Shown one piece after another: positions 46,372 through 58,353 of a stretch of DNA of 64,000 nt. A model generated the notes under the pieces. That model worked only from the letters and a program-made list of their open reading frames with translations, had not been told where the DNA came from and did no database searches. The translations under genes were made by a program, and so were the position numbers. Numbering within the stretch: position 1 is the first letter of the stretch; each line of letters opens with the position of its first letter. Origin of the DNA: Bacteroides cellulosilyticus (lineage in GTDB: Bacteria; Bacteroidota; Bacteroidia; Bacteroidales; Bacteroidaceae); assembly GCF_020091405.1 (NCBI RefSeq), contig NZ_CP081903.1:3968501-4032500 (forward strand), read 5' to 3'.

Positions 46372-48282
46372 ATGAAAAAAGAGAGAACGATACTTGCATT
46401 ATGTACAGGCTGCCTGATAAGTGCGGCAAGCCTGCAAGCACAAACCGGCAAGGACAGCACACAGGTAGCGAGAAGCTACGCTATTAATGAAGTGGTGGTG
46501 ACGGGCACACGCAGCGAAACGGATGTACGCCATCTGCCCATGACCGTATCAGTGGTGGGACGTCCGCAACTTGAAGCGAGCCAACAGGCTTCCGTGCTTC
46601 CGGTACTGAACTCCCAGGTGCCCGGTTTCTTCTCCACTTCACGCGGTGTGATGGGGTATGGTGTAGCTACAGGTGCATCAGGACAGATGTCGCTGCGTGG
46701 AATCGGAGGTCCTGCACAGGCGGGGTTGCCCACTACCGGACTGTTGGTTTTGATTGACGGACATCCTCAATATATGGGTTTGATGGGACATCCCATTGCC
46801 GATGCTTACCAAACGATGATGGCGGAGCGAGTAGAAGTGCTTCGTGGCCCGGCATCAGTGCTTTACGGTTCCAATGCCATGGGGGGCGTCATCAACATCG
46901 TCACCCGCAAGATGCAGGAAGACGGTGTGAATACAAGCATTAACATCGGTGCCGGCTCTTATGGAACCTTGCAGACCGAAGCAACCAACCGCATCAGGAA
47001 AGGACGTTTCAGCAGTACGGTGACGGCTTCTTATAATCGCACGGACGGGCATCGGGCCGATATGGGCTTTGAACAATATGGCGGTTATGCCAAGTTGGGT
47101 TATGACTTTACGGACAACTGGAAGCTGTGGGGAGATGTGAATATCACTCATTTCAATGCCATCAATCCGGGGGCGGTAAGTCGCCCTTATATCGACAACG
47201 ACCAGCGCATCACTCGCGGTATGACCTCTTTTGCTCTGGAGAATCATTACGAAAAGACCTCGGGAGCATTGAGTTTCTTCTATAACTGGGGAGACCACTG
47301 GATAAACGACGGCTACCAGCCCGGCGGAAAACCGCTTGACTACCGCTTCAACTCCAACGACCAGATGCTCGGTGTATCATGGTATCAGAGCTTGCAACTT
47401 TTCAAAGGGAACCGGGTGACTGTAGGAGCCGATTATTTTCATTTCGGCGGTGAAGCATGGAACAAATTCTCTGACGGACATCGTGAAACTTCGGCGGATA
47501 AATCCCTGAATGAAGTAGCCGGATATGTAGACTTCCGGCAGGACATCGTCACCTGGCTCACACTGAATGCCGGTGCACGCGTAGACCATCATTCGCAGAC
47601 AGGGACGGAGTTTATTCCACAAGTCGGTCTGGCCTTCCACCTCCCGAAAGATGCGGAAATCAAGGCAATGGCAAGTAAGGGATTTCGCAATCCCACCATT
47701 CGCGAAATGTATATGTTCCCTCCGCAAAATCCGGATTTGAAGCCCGAGAAACTATGGAATTATGAACTTTCCTTCTCGCAGCGCCTTATGGAAAACCGTT
47801 TGTCATACGGCGTAAATGTGTTCTATATCAATGGTGAAAACCTGATTCTGCGTCTTCCCAATCCGGCCGGAAGCGGTATGCTGAACCAGAATTCCGGTGA
47901 GATTGAGAACTGGGGAGCGGAAGCGAATATAGGATACCGGTTCAATTCAACATGGGGTGTCACGGCAAATTATAGCTGGCTTCATATGGAGAATCCTGTG
48001 CTGGCATCTCCCGAACATAAACTTTACGGAGGCGTGAACTTCAGGAAAGGACGTTGGAGCGCATCTACGGGCATCCAATATGTGAAAGGACTTTATACCG
48101 ACCTGGATGCGGAAACCAAGGAAAACTTTGTGCTGTGGGATATGCAGGGGAGCTTCAAAGCGACCCATTACCTGTCGTTCTATGTGCGTGGCGAGAACCT
48201 GCTGGCACAACGTTACGAAATAATAGTCGGCTATCCTATGCCGAAAGCTACTTTTATGGGTGGAGTAAACATCAAATTTTAA
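46372..48282 (+). CDS. TonB-dependent outer-membrane receptor
   Basis: The protein has 636 residues from ATG 46372 (46360 possible). Signal peptide MKKERTILALCTGCLISAASLQAQ, a TonB box (INEVVVTGTRSETDV), a plug domain (RHLPMTVSVVGRPQLEASQQ, LRGIGGPAQAG, VEVLRGPASVLYGSNAMGGVINIVTRK) and a 22-strand barrel ending in FMGGVNIKF. It is the small CirA/FepA/BtuB type without a CarboxypepD_reg domain, usually importing siderophores, haem, cobalamin or metals. It heads an operon with a membrane S-component-like protein and ferredoxins, so the ligand may be a cofactor or metal. Confidence 0.94.
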   Translation: MKKERTILALCTGCLISAASLQAQTGKDSTQVARSYAINEVVVTGTRSETDVRHLPMTVSVVGRPQLEASQQASVLPVLNSQVPGFFSTSRGVMGYGVATGASGQMSLRGIGGPAQAGLPTTGLLVLIDGHPQYMGLMGHPIADAYQTMMAERVEVLRGPASVLYGSNAMGGVINIVTRKMQEDGVNTSINIGAGSYGTLQTEATNRIRKGRFSSTVTASYNRTDGHRADMGFEQYGGYAKLGYDFTDNWKLWGDVNITHFNAINPGAVSRPYIDNDQRITRGMTSFALENHYEKTSGALSFFYNWGDHWINDGYQPGGKPLDYRFNSNDQMLGVSWYQSLQLFKGNRVTVGADYFHFGGEAWNKFSDGHRETSADKSLNEVAGYVDFRQDIVTWLTLNAGARVDHHSQTGTEFIPQVGLAFHLPKDAEIKAMASKGFRNPTIREMYMFPPQNPDLKPEKLWNYELSFSQRLMENRLSYGVNVFYINGENLILRLPNPAGSGMLNQNSGEIENWGAEANIGYRFNSTWGVTANYSWLHMENPVLASPEHKLYGGVNFRKGRWSASTGIQYVKGLYTDLDAETKENFVLWDMQGSFKATHYLSFYVRGENLLAQRYEIIVGYPMPKATFMGGVNIKF

Positions 48283-48296
48283 TAAGTATATAGATT

Positions 48297-48809
48297 ATGA
48301 AAACAACAACTATCAGACTTTATTCTCTGGATTACGGCAATGTGAAAACGTATTTTGCCGCTGCTCTTTTCATTCTGGGCAACTTGGCTCTGCCACAACT
48401 TTGCCATCTTATCCCGCAAGGCGGCCTCACGCTGCTTCCCATTTATTTCTTTACGCTTATCGCAGCTTATAAATATGGTTGGAAAGTAGGGTTACTGACT
48501 GCTGTCTTTTCTCCGGTTTTGAATCATCTGCTTTTCGGTATGCCTGCTGCGGGCATGCTTCCGGCTATACTACTGAAATCGGCCTTGCTGGCGGTGGCTG
48601 CCGGATATATTGCCAATCGTTCTAAACATGTCTCTGTCCCGATGCTGGCATTGGTGGTTCTAGCTTATCAGCTTGCGGGCACACTGGGCGAGTGGGCCAT
48701 GCTGGGTAACTTCACTCTTGCCTTTCAGGATTTCCGTATTGGTATTCCGGGAATGCTATTGCAAGTTTTCGGCGGTTATCTGTTCATTAAGTATTTGGTT
48801 TATAAATGA
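48297..48809 (+). CDS. Membrane protein resembling an ECF-transporter S component
   Basis: The protein has 170 residues with five or six hydrophobic helices (TYFAAALFILGNLALPQL, LLPIYFFTLIAAYKYG, GLLTAVFSPVLNHLLFGMP, PAILLKSALLAVAAGYIA, VPMLALVVLAYQLAGTLG, IPGMLLQVFGGYLFIKYLV). Size and topology fit the substrate-binding S subunit of ECF vitamin/cofactor importers. No ATPase or T subunit is encoded nearby, so it would need shared ones or work alone. Placed between the TonB receptor and the ferredoxin fusion, 14 nt after the first. Confidence 0.75.
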   Translation: MKTTTIRLYSLDYGNVKTYFAAALFILGNLALPQLCHLIPQGGLTLLPIYFFTLIAAYKYGWKVGLLTAVFSPVLNHLLFGMPAAGMLPAILLKSALLAVAAGYIANRSKHVSVPMLALVVLAYQLAGTLGEWAMLGNFTLAFQDFRIGIPGMLLQVFGGYLFIKYLVYK

Positions 48810-48828
48810 TGTTCCATAAAATAGAAGT

Positions 48829-50334
48829 ATGTTACGAAAAATCAGACTAACGGTTGCCATTTTCTTCTTTGTGCTGATTACGCTGCTGTTCCTCGACTTC
48901 ACGGGGAAACTGCATGGTTGGTTCGACTGGATGGCTAAAATTCAATTCTTGCCTGCGTTGTTAGCCTTGAATGTAGGGGTTGTGATAGCCCTGATTGTGC
49001 TGACGCTGCTTTTGGGCCGTGTGTATTGTTCGGTAATATGTCCGCTGGGTGTCTTTCAGGACGTGGTTTCATGGCTGGGCAAAAAGCGGAAGAAGAACCG
49101 CTACTCTTATTCGCCTGCGCTCAATTGGTTGCGCTATGGAGTATTGGGCGTGTTTATATTGGCTTTGATAGGGGGCGTCGGCTCTCTGGTGGCGCTGCTT
49201 GCACCTTACAGTTCGTATGGTCGGATTGCCTCCAATCTCTTTGCCCCGGTTTATCAGTGGGGAAATAACCTGCTTGCCTATCTGGCGGAACGTGCGGACA
49301 GCTATATGTTTTATTCCGTGGATGTGTGGATGAAGGCTGCGGGGACTTTTGCGATAGCTGCCCTGACGTTTGTCATTCTGGCTGTGTTGGCTTGGCGCAA
49401 CGGACGTACATATTGTAATACGATTTGTCCGGTGGGCACGGTGCTGGGATTCCTGTCACGTTTCTCTCTACTGAAACCGGTGATTGATACCAGTAAATGC
49501 AATGGCTGTGGACTGTGTGCACGCAACTGTAAAGCAGCCTGCATCGACTCGAAGGCTCATAAAATAGACTATAGCCGTTGTGTGGCTTGCATGGATTGCA
49601 TTGGAAAATGCAAGAAGGGAGCCATCCGCTATGAGCGTCCGCGTAAAGAAGCACTGCAACCGGTAGTTGCCGGAAAGGTGAATAGCGTGTCACCGGAACA
49701 GGTGGATAATGCACGCCGTGCCTTCTTCTCTGCCGGAGCCATATTTGCCACAAGCACCTTGCTGAAAGCGCAAGAGAAAAAGGTGGATGGCGGACTGGCG
49801 GTTATCGAGGATAAAAAGATTCCCAAGCGTACGACGCCTATTTTCCCGGCAGGTTCGTTGGGAGCGCGCAACTTTACGGAGCATTGTACGGCTTGCCAGC
49901 TTTGTGTGTCGGTGTGTCCTAATCAGGTATTGCGTCCTTCCGGCAATCTGATGACATTGATGCAACCGGAGATGTCTTATGAACGTGGCTATTGCCGTCC
50001 GGAATGTGCCAAGTGTGCCGAGGTATGTCCCACGGATGCTATTCATCTCACCAGTTTGGCCGATAAATCATCTATCCAGATAGGTCATGCCGTATGGATT
50101 AAGAAGAACTGCGTGCCCCTGACGGACGGGGTGAATTGTGGAAACTGTGCCCGTCATTGTCCGGCTGCTGCCATTACGATGGTGCCTTCTGATGCGAATG
50201 ATGACAAGTCCCCGAAAATCCCGGCCGTCAACGTGGAGCGTTGCATCGGTTGCGGAGCCTGTGAGAATCTTTGTCCGGCACGTCCGTTCAGTGCTATTTA
50301 TGTAGAAGGGCATGAGAGACATAGGGTGATATAA
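48829..50334 (+). CDS. NapH/NapG-like polyferredoxin fusion
   Basis: The protein has 501 residues. The first about 200 residues carry membrane helices with two CxxxCP motifs (YCSVICPLGVFQDV, YCNTICPVGTVLGFL) as in NapH/NosR/CcoG-type proteins, followed by ferredoxin clusters (CNGCGLCARNCKAACID, CVACMDCIGKCKKGAI). A twin-arginine-like segment in the middle (ARRAFFSAGAIFATSTLL, Arg296-Arg297) begins a second half with further clusters (CTACQLCVSVCP, CAKCAEVCP, CGNCARHCP, CIGCGACENLCP), as in NapG. It would pass electrons from quinol or cytosol to a periplasmic partner. Confidence 0.9.
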   Translation: MLRKIRLTVAIFFFVLITLLFLDFTGKLHGWFDWMAKIQFLPALLALNVGVVIALIVLTLLLGRVYCSVICPLGVFQDVVSWLGKKRKKNRYSYSPALNWLRYGVLGVFILALIGGVGSLVALLAPYSSYGRIASNLFAPVYQWGNNLLAYLAERADSYMFYSVDVWMKAAGTFAIAALTFVILAVLAWRNGRTYCNTICPVGTVLGFLSRFSLLKPVIDTSKCNGCGLCARNCKAACIDSKAHKIDYSRCVACMDCIGKCKKGAIRYERPRKEALQPVVAGKVNSVSPEQVDNARRAFFSAGAIFATSTLLKAQEKKVDGGLAVIEDKKIPKRTTPIFPAGSLGARNFTEHCTACQLCVSVCPNQVLRPSGNLMTLMQPEMSYERGYCRPECAKCAEVCPTDAIHLTSLADKSSIQIGHAVWIKKNCVPLTDGVNCGNCARHCPAAAITMVPSDANDDKSPKIPAVNVERCIGCGACENLCPARPFSAIYVEGHERHRVI

Positions 50335-50384
50335 AGGTGGTAATGTGATAGGGTGATAAAGTGATAAATGTTAGAAGAACATAT

Positions 50385-51773
50385 ATGGAAGAAAATAATA
50401 AAAATATAAACCGCAGGGATTTCCTGAAAATAGTGGGTATCAGCGCTGCCACTACTACGGCTGCCGCCACTCTTTATAGTTGCAAGCAAAAAGACGGGGT
50501 GACGCCCGGAGGTACTGCATCTACGCCGGTGCCTACGGATAAAATGACTTACCGCACCTCTGTGGCTCAGAAAGATCGTGTTTCACTTCTCGGCTATGGC
50601 TGTATGCGCTGGCCTACTGTTCCTTCACCGGACGGGAAAGGGGATATGATTGACCAGGATGCCGTAAACGAATTGGTGGATTATGCCATCGCACACGGGG
50701 TGAATTATTTCGATACATCCCCGGTTTATGTGCAGGGATGGTCGGAGAAGTCAACAGGCATTGCGCTGAAACGTCATCCGCGTGAGAAACTGTTCATTGC
50801 TACCAAGCTCTCTAATTTCAGTAATTATAGCCGTGAGAATTCCATTGCCATGTATCGCAAGTCGTTCGAGGATTTGCAGACGGATTATATCGATTACTAT
50901 CTGCTCCACTCCATCGGTGGTGGCGGAACGGAGGCTTTCAAGGCACGGTATATTGATAACGGAATGATGGAATTTCTGTTGAAAGAGCGGGAGGCGGGGC
51001 GTATCCGCAATCTGGGATTCTCTTTTCACGGTTCGGTAGATACATATGATTATGCGCTCTCCCTGCACGATGAAGTGAAATGGGATTTTGTACAGATACA
51101 GCTTAATTATGTGGATTGGAAACATGCTTCGGGACGCAATGTGAATGCGGATTATCTGTATGATGAATTGGTGAAGCGCAATATTCCGGCGGTCATTATG
51201 GAACCGCTGTTGGGAGGACGCCTCTCTAATGTGCCCACTCATATCATGACGCGTCTTAAACAACGTCGCCCGGAAGATAGTGTGGCATCGTGGGCATTCC
51301 GCTTTGCCGGTTCCCCGGAACTGGTGTTGACGGTGTTGAGTGGTATGACGTATATGGAGCATCTGCAAGATAATATCCGTACATACTCCCCGCTGATTCC
51401 TCTGACCGAGGATGATAAGGAATTTCTGGAAGAAACGGCACAGTTGATGCTGAAATATCCTACGGTGCCTTGCAATGACTGCAAATATTGCATGCCTTGT
51501 CCGTATGGTATTGACATTCCTGCCGTGCTTATCCATTATAATAAATGTGTGAATGAAGGCAATGTGCCGAAGAGCCAGCAAGATGAGAATTACAGGCAGG
51601 CGCGTCGTGCTTTCCTTGTAGGATACGACCGCAGTGTGCCACGCCTGCGCCAGGCAAGCCATTGCATCGGTTGCGACCAATGCTCGCCCCACTGTCCGCA
51701 GAGTATCAATATTCCTAAGGAACTGAGACGCATTGATGCGTTTGTGGAACAGTTGAAACAGGAAACGTTGTAA
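50385..51773 (+). CDS. Tat-exported aldo/keto reductase with ferredoxin clusters
   Basis: The protein has 462 residues from ATG 50385. The N-terminus has a Tat signal (NRRDFLKIVGISAATTTAAATLYSC) with a possible lipobox Cys. Then an AKR barrel (RVSLLGYGCMRWPTV, HGVNYFDTSPVYVQGWSEKSTGIAL, KLFIATKLSNFSNYSRENSIAMYRKSFEDLQTDYIDYYLLHS) and a C-terminal region with two Fe-S motifs (CNDCKYCMPCPYGIDIPAV and CIGCDQCSPHCPQSINI). It is the plausible electron acceptor of the polyferredoxin encoded 50 nt upstream. Confidence 0.93.
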   Translation: MEENNKNINRRDFLKIVGISAATTTAAATLYSCKQKDGVTPGGTASTPVPTDKMTYRTSVAQKDRVSLLGYGCMRWPTVPSPDGKGDMIDQDAVNELVDYAIAHGVNYFDTSPVYVQGWSEKSTGIALKRHPREKLFIATKLSNFSNYSRENSIAMYRKSFEDLQTDYIDYYLLHSIGGGGTEAFKARYIDNGMMEFLLKEREAGRIRNLGFSFHGSVDTYDYALSLHDEVKWDFVQIQLNYVDWKHASGRNVNADYLYDELVKRNIPAVIMEPLLGGRLSNVPTHIMTRLKQRRPEDSVASWAFRFAGSPELVLTVLSGMTYMEHLQDNIRTYSPLIPLTEDDKEFLEETAQLMLKYPTVPCNDCKYCMPCPYGIDIPAVLIHYNKCVNEGNVPKSQQDENYRQARRAFLVGYDRSVPRLRQASHCIGCDQCSPHCPQSINIPKELRRIDAFVEQLKQETL

Positions 51774-51774
51774 A

Positions 51775-51889
51775 AGTTACAAGCTACGAGCTACAAGCTA
51801 CGAGTGGCTGCGCTATGTTTGTGGGCAAAAAAATCGCTCGGCTATCACGCCGAAAGGTACTCGTAGCTCGTAGCTTGTAGCTCATAAAC
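51775..51889. repeat. Intergenic hairpin element, family copy 1
   Basis: Left arm gttacaagctacgagctac and onward faces the right arm ctcgtagctcgtagcttgtag, built from heptamers of agctacg/agctaca type, with ggctgcgctatgt in the middle. A second copy is at 61972-62084. It sits right after a stop codon and may terminate the AKR transcript. Confidence 0.8.
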
Positions 51890-51898
51890 TAATTTAGA

Positions 51899-52975
51899 AT
51901 GAGAAAAACAAAAGTACGTATGTGGTTTGGAATAATAATAGCAGTCATTGCTGTAATATGTATTTCCGTGTTCGCCTTTATCAATCAGCCGAGCTTCGGC
52001 CGACTGCCCCAAGGTGAGCGCTTGGAGAGAATCAAACGTTCGCCCCATTATCGTGACGGTCAGTTCAGCAATCTGCACCAGACACCGGTGATGGCGTCGG
52101 ATAAAGGGTTCTTTGAGGCTATGTTTTCTTTCCTGTTCCGCAAGCCGGAAGGATTGAGACCGGAGAATGCAGTTCCGACCATGAAAACGGACTTGCATAA
52201 ATTGGAGCGTGATAAAGATGTACTCATCTGGTTCGGGCATTCCTCTTACTTTATCCAGATAGACGGAAAACGTATTCTGGTTGACCCTGTATTCTGCATG
52301 GCTTCCCCTGTATCCTTTGTCAACAAACCATTCAAGGGAACCGATATTTATAAACCGGAGGATATGCCGGATATTGATTATCTGGTAATCAGTCACGACC
52401 ATTGGGACCACTTGGACTATCGTACTGTGAAAAGTCTGAAAGACCGGGTGGGCAAGGTGATTTGCGGATTGGGTGTCGGCGAACATCTGGAACATTGGGG
52501 ATACAGAAAAGAACAGCTTGTGGAATTGGATTGGCAGGAAAATGCCGCACTGGATAACGGTTTTACCGTTCATTGTCTCCCGACACGGCATTTCTCCGGG
52601 CGTGGTCTGAAAGCCAACCAGACCTTGTGGGCGTCCTTTTTGCTGGAAACTCCGTCTCAGAAGCTATATATGGCAGGAGACGGTGGATATGATTCTCATT
52701 TTGAAGAAATCGGAAAACGCTTTCCCGATATAGACCTTGCCATTCTGGAGAACGGCCAATATAATGAAGACTGGAAGTACATCCATCTGATGCCTTCGGA
52801 TATGGGAAAGGCTGCCAGAGAACTGAAAGCGAAAAGAATATTGACGGTACATCATTCCAAATATGCCCTGGCAAGGCATCCTTGGGATGAACCTCTGATG
52901 AACGAAAAGAATATGCAGAAACAAGATTCGCTGAATATGCTGGTTCCCGTGATTGGGGAGGTCGTACCTTTATAG
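51899..52975 (+). CDS. Metallo-beta-lactamase-fold hydrolase (NAPE-PLD/UlaG-like)
   Basis: The protein has 358 residues. An N-terminal membrane anchor (MWFGIIIAVIAVICISVFAF) precedes an MBL domain: DVLIWFGHSSYFIQIDGKRILVDPVF, the zinc motif SHDHWDHLDY, CLPTRHFSGRG, LYMAGDGGYDSHFEEIG and LTVHHSKYALARHPWDEP. The layout resembles N-acylphosphatidylethanolamine phospholipase-D-type hydrolases. Substrate unknown, active site probably periplasmic given the anchor. Close to the redox operon. Confidence 0.9.
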   Translation: MRKTKVRMWFGIIIAVIAVICISVFAFINQPSFGRLPQGERLERIKRSPHYRDGQFSNLHQTPVMASDKGFFEAMFSFLFRKPEGLRPENAVPTMKTDLHKLERDKDVLIWFGHSSYFIQIDGKRILVDPVFCMASPVSFVNKPFKGTDIYKPEDMPDIDYLVISHDHWDHLDYRTVKSLKDRVGKVICGLGVGEHLEHWGYRKEQLVELDWQENAALDNGFTVHCLPTRHFSGRGLKANQTLWASFLLETPSQKLYMAGDGGYDSHFEEIGKRFPDIDLAILENGQYNEDWKYIHLMPSDMGKAARELKAKRILTVHHSKYALARHPWDEPLMNEKNMQKQDSLNMLVPVIGEVVPL

Positions 52976-53226
52976 AAGACTTTCATCTCTGTAATAAATA
53001 GTGGGTCGCTGATATTGTTGTCGTATAACGGCAATGATATCAGCGTTTTTTTTGTGACATCACCTTGTCTTTTATTCTGTTGCAAGGCCTCTGTTCACAT
53101 ACAGTAAAATTGGTGTTTGAAACCGTAATGCGTCTATGGATGCACTTTTATTTATCATGTAACTTTGCATCATTGAAAGTGAGTTCTGTCAATAACGAAA
53201 GTATAAACCTCAAATTAGAATCTGAT

Positions 53227-54165
53227 ATGGGAACAGATAAAGGAATCAGCCGTAGAGAAGCTTTGGCGAGAATCGGTATGATTGTCGCAGGAGTAGCCAC
53301 CTCGTCAATAGGATTATCCTCTTTGTCCTCCTGCGCTGAAAAGCCGCAGAAGAAACGCATCATTTTTTATTTTACCGCTACAGGAAACTGTCTGCACGTT
53401 GCTCGCCAATTAGCGGAACCGGAAGGACAGTTATTGAGTATTCCGCAAATGGTGAGACAAAACCGGTACGAGTTCGAGGCGGATGAAATAGGTATTGTCT
53501 ATCCGATATATGGCCATATGCCGCCCAATATGGTGCGGAACTTCATTAGGAAAGCTAAGCTGAAAGCAGGATATAAGTTCGCAGTCCTCACTTATGGAGC
53601 GAGAAAATGCGACGCGGTAGAGATATGGGATGGTATATCGCGCGAGGCGGGTAACCCATTTGATTATATTGCCACGCTCATTATGGTGGATAATTGGTTG
53701 CCGAACTTCGACATGAACGAACAGATTAAAATAGAGAAGCATATTCCGGAGAACTTGCAGCGAATCACCGGGGACATCTCCCGCAGGCGAGAGTGGCACG
53801 AACCGGTAAGTGAAGAGGAGCGGCAGATGCATGCAGGATTCATGACGCTTTCGGGACTTGATCCTGAAGTGGGTTTTCTCAAGAAAAGTGAACGGTATTT
53901 TGTCGTTACGGAGAATTGCATCGGTTGCGGAGCCTGTACGGATGTCTGCCCGCGTGGAAACTATGAGTTTACTTCGAATGGGATTGCCATGCAGGGAGAC
54001 TGCGATTTCTGCTTCGCCTGCATTCAAAACTGTCCGCAGAAAGCTATTCAGTTCAAAAAAAATGACGAAGACCCACTGCTGGCAAAAGGCGAGCGCAATC
54101 CGAATGCCCGATACCGGAATGAGAACATTTCACTGATGGATATCAAGAGGGCCAATAGGCAATAA
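53227..54165 (+). CDS. EFR1-like flavodoxin/ferredoxin protein with Tat signal
   Basis: The protein has 312 residues from ATG 53227; a -7 box (TAACTTTG, 53160-53167) lies after the more upstream in-frame ATGs (from 53065), which are therefore rejected. A twin-arginine signal (SRREALARIGMIVAGVATSSIGLSSLSSC) with lipobox Cys, a flavodoxin half (RIIFYFTATGNCLHVARQLA, IGIVYPIYGHMPPNMVRNFI) and two 4Fe-4S motifs (CIGCGACTDVCPRGNYEF, CDFCFACIQNCPQKAIQF). Exported member of the EFR1 family, fitting the envelope redox theme of its neighbours. Confidence 0.9.
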   Translation: MGTDKGISRREALARIGMIVAGVATSSIGLSSLSSCAEKPQKKRIIFYFTATGNCLHVARQLAEPEGQLLSIPQMVRQNRYEFEADEIGIVYPIYGHMPPNMVRNFIRKAKLKAGYKFAVLTYGARKCDAVEIWDGISREAGNPFDYIATLIMVDNWLPNFDMNEQIKIEKHIPENLQRITGDISRRREWHEPVSEEERQMHAGFMTLSGLDPEVGFLKKSERYFVVTENCIGCGACTDVCPRGNYEFTSNGIAMQGDCDFCFACIQNCPQKAIQFKKNDEDPLLAKGERNPNARYRNENISLMDIKRANRQ

Positions 54166-54208
54166 GTTAAGTAGACTGCGCTGTATTTTTGTTTTCAGCA
54201 TATTAGTG

Positions 54209-54216
54209 TATCTTTG
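54209..54216 (+). promoter_or_regulatory. -7 box before the PfpI-like gene
   Basis: TATCTTTG fits TAnnTTTG, 34 nt before ATG 54251, with a TTTG at 54188-54191, 17 nt upstream. Confidence 0.5.
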
Positions 54217-54250
54217 CAGATAGATTATGAAACTCTAAAAACAGAAAACA

Positions 54251-54844
54251 ATGAAACAGGAAGTATTATTTCTCCTATTGAATGATTATGCCGATTGGGA
54301 AGGCGCGTTCCTCGCTATTTCTTTAAATACCGGGGTGATACCGGGGAGCGAAGTGAAATATACACCAAAGACAGTTGCTCCGACGCTGGATGAAGTCCGT
54401 TCCATAGGCGGATTCCGCACAGTGCCGGATTATAGTTTTCAGACTATGCCTGCCGATTATGCAGCATTGATTCTGATAGGTGGCATGCAGTGGCAATCAC
54501 CCGAATCGGAATTGGTGGTGCCTATCGTGCAAGATGCTCTGCAACGTGGCAAAATAGTAGGAGCCATCTGCAATGCTTCCGCATTCATGGGTGCGCATGG
54601 CTTTCTGAACGATGTGAAGCATACCAGCAACACGCTTCCATATCTGAAAGAGTTTGCCGGTGAACGATATACCAATGAAGACGGATACCTGGAAAAACAA
54701 GCCGTCAGCGACAAGAATATTGTAACTGCCAATGGCACGGGGCATTTGGAATTTACTCGCGAACTGCTGTTGCTTTTAAAGGCTGATACTCCGGAAAAGA
54801 TTGAAGCTGCTTATGATTATTATAAAAATGGCTTTGTGAAGTAG
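54251..54844 (+). CDS. DJ-1/PfpI-family protein
   Basis: The protein has 197 residues, cytosolic. Class I glutamine-amidotransferase-like fold: VLFLLLNDYADWEGAFLAISLNT with the conserved Glu-like acid region, ALILIGGMQW, and the nucleophile elbow GAICNASAFMGAHGFL with the Cys. Members act as glyoxalases, chaperones or deglycases, or are uncharacterised; the reaction here is not deducible. Monocistronic by its own promoter. Confidence 0.9.
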   Translation: MKQEVLFLLLNDYADWEGAFLAISLNTGVIPGSEVKYTPKTVAPTLDEVRSIGGFRTVPDYSFQTMPADYAALILIGGMQWQSPESELVVPIVQDALQRGKIVGAICNASAFMGAHGFLNDVKHTSNTLPYLKEFAGERYTNEDGYLEKQAVSDKNIVTANGTGHLEFTRELLLLLKADTPEKIEAAYDYYKNGFVK

Positions 54845-54858
54845 CTTTTGTCTTGTTA

Positions 54859-55896
54859 TTATTTATATTCCTCAATCACATTGCGGAATATGTCTACTCC
54901 GACGATCTCTCTCGTTGAGATATCCGTGACCCATAGCCGATTGTTATGAACCAATAACTTCTGTCCGCCTTTGAATGTATAGCCAGGCACTGATTTGAAG
55001 GTCAGGAAGAATTTCTTCTTATCCCTGTCATAACACCGGATACTGCCATCGGCTGCTGAGATGTACATCAGATTTTTGTATAGGGCTATTCCTCGGGGAT
55101 TAAATTCCAGAGGAAGCGTCTGGCTGGTAGTCATTGTGATATTGCTCCCCTTTTGGATAAGGGAAGTATCGATCACATGTATTTTCCGGTTTCCATATTG
55201 TCCGTAGTCGGCGAGAAACACCAATCCGGTCGTATCTACTGCCATCTGGTGCGGATAAAATCCGTTGTTTACATCGAAACCATCTAGGCTTCCACGTGAG
55301 TAGTAATTTATATTCTGGTATTTTTCCGCACTCACATCACTTTGCAAGGTTACTTGCAGGCCATCTTTCATGCGTACTATTATATAATCGTCTACAATAG
55401 CCATTGCATGGGTGTGAAACAACTGTGCATTTCCATGCCCCCAGTTACGGTTTCCGATTCGGGTTATAAATTTCAGTGTATGTACATCGAAAACATCAAT
55501 GCATGAACCTATATTGGCGAGATAGAGTCTTCCATTGGCTACGGAAATGGCTTCTACATAGTTGTTGAATGTTTGCGTTGCATCATTGTAGGTCCATGTA
55601 TTTAATGAACCTATTTTCTGACGAGCGGACAGGCTGTATAATTCCACACTGAAATGTCTGCTTTGAGTATTGGCAATGAAGAGAGTGTCACCGTATATAT
55701 ATGTGCAGCCGGGCATGAATTCACCGGAAACATATCCAAGCTTTTCTGCATTAATCACTTCTCCGGCTTTGTAAGAGTAGTAATAATGTATGGATGAAGG
55801 TTGTTCCGGTTCCACTTCCCGGATTATGTCTTCTATCTTTGTCTTTTCACATGAAAGCAGGCATAAACCTGCGAATAGTATATATATTATCTTCAT
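54859..55896 (-). CDS. Beta-propeller lipoprotein
   Basis: The protein has 345 residues. Lipoprotein signal MKIIYILFAGLCLLSCEKTK with Cys at about residue 16. The body is a repeated beta pattern: FSVELYSLSARQKIGSLNTWTYND, AISVANGRLYLANIGSCIDVFDVHTLKFITRIGNRNWGHG, MAVDTTGLVFLADYGQYGNRKIHVID, GIALYKNLMYISAADGSIRCYD, which fits an NHL/SMP-like propeller (BF3164-like). It is a single-domain relative of the C-terminal half of the upstream metallopeptidase gene, separated by 10 nt. Confidence 0.8.
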   Translation of the reverse strand: MKIIYILFAGLCLLSCEKTKIEDIIREVEPEQPSSIHYYYSYKAGEVINAEKLGYVSGEFMPGCTYIYGDTLFIANTQSRHFSVELYSLSARQKIGSLNTWTYNDATQTFNNYVEAISVANGRLYLANIGSCIDVFDVHTLKFITRIGNRNWGHGNAQLFHTHAMAIVDDYIIVRMKDGLQVTLQSDVSAEKYQNINYYSRGSLDGFDVNNGFYPHQMAVDTTGLVFLADYGQYGNRKIHVIDTSLIQKGSNITMTTSQTLPLEFNPRGIALYKNLMYISAADGSIRCYDRDKKKFFLTFKSVPGYTFKGGQKLLVHNNRLWVTDISTREIVGVDIFRNVIEEYK

Positions 55897-55906
55897 TTCT
55901 TTCTTC

Positions 55907-58353
<2,447 letters not shown>

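Noticed and set aside
50751..51692. Minus-strand frame of 313 codons
   Set aside because: Antisense to the Tat-exported AKR gene; composition (His/Arg/Ile rich) is typical of a shadow frame.
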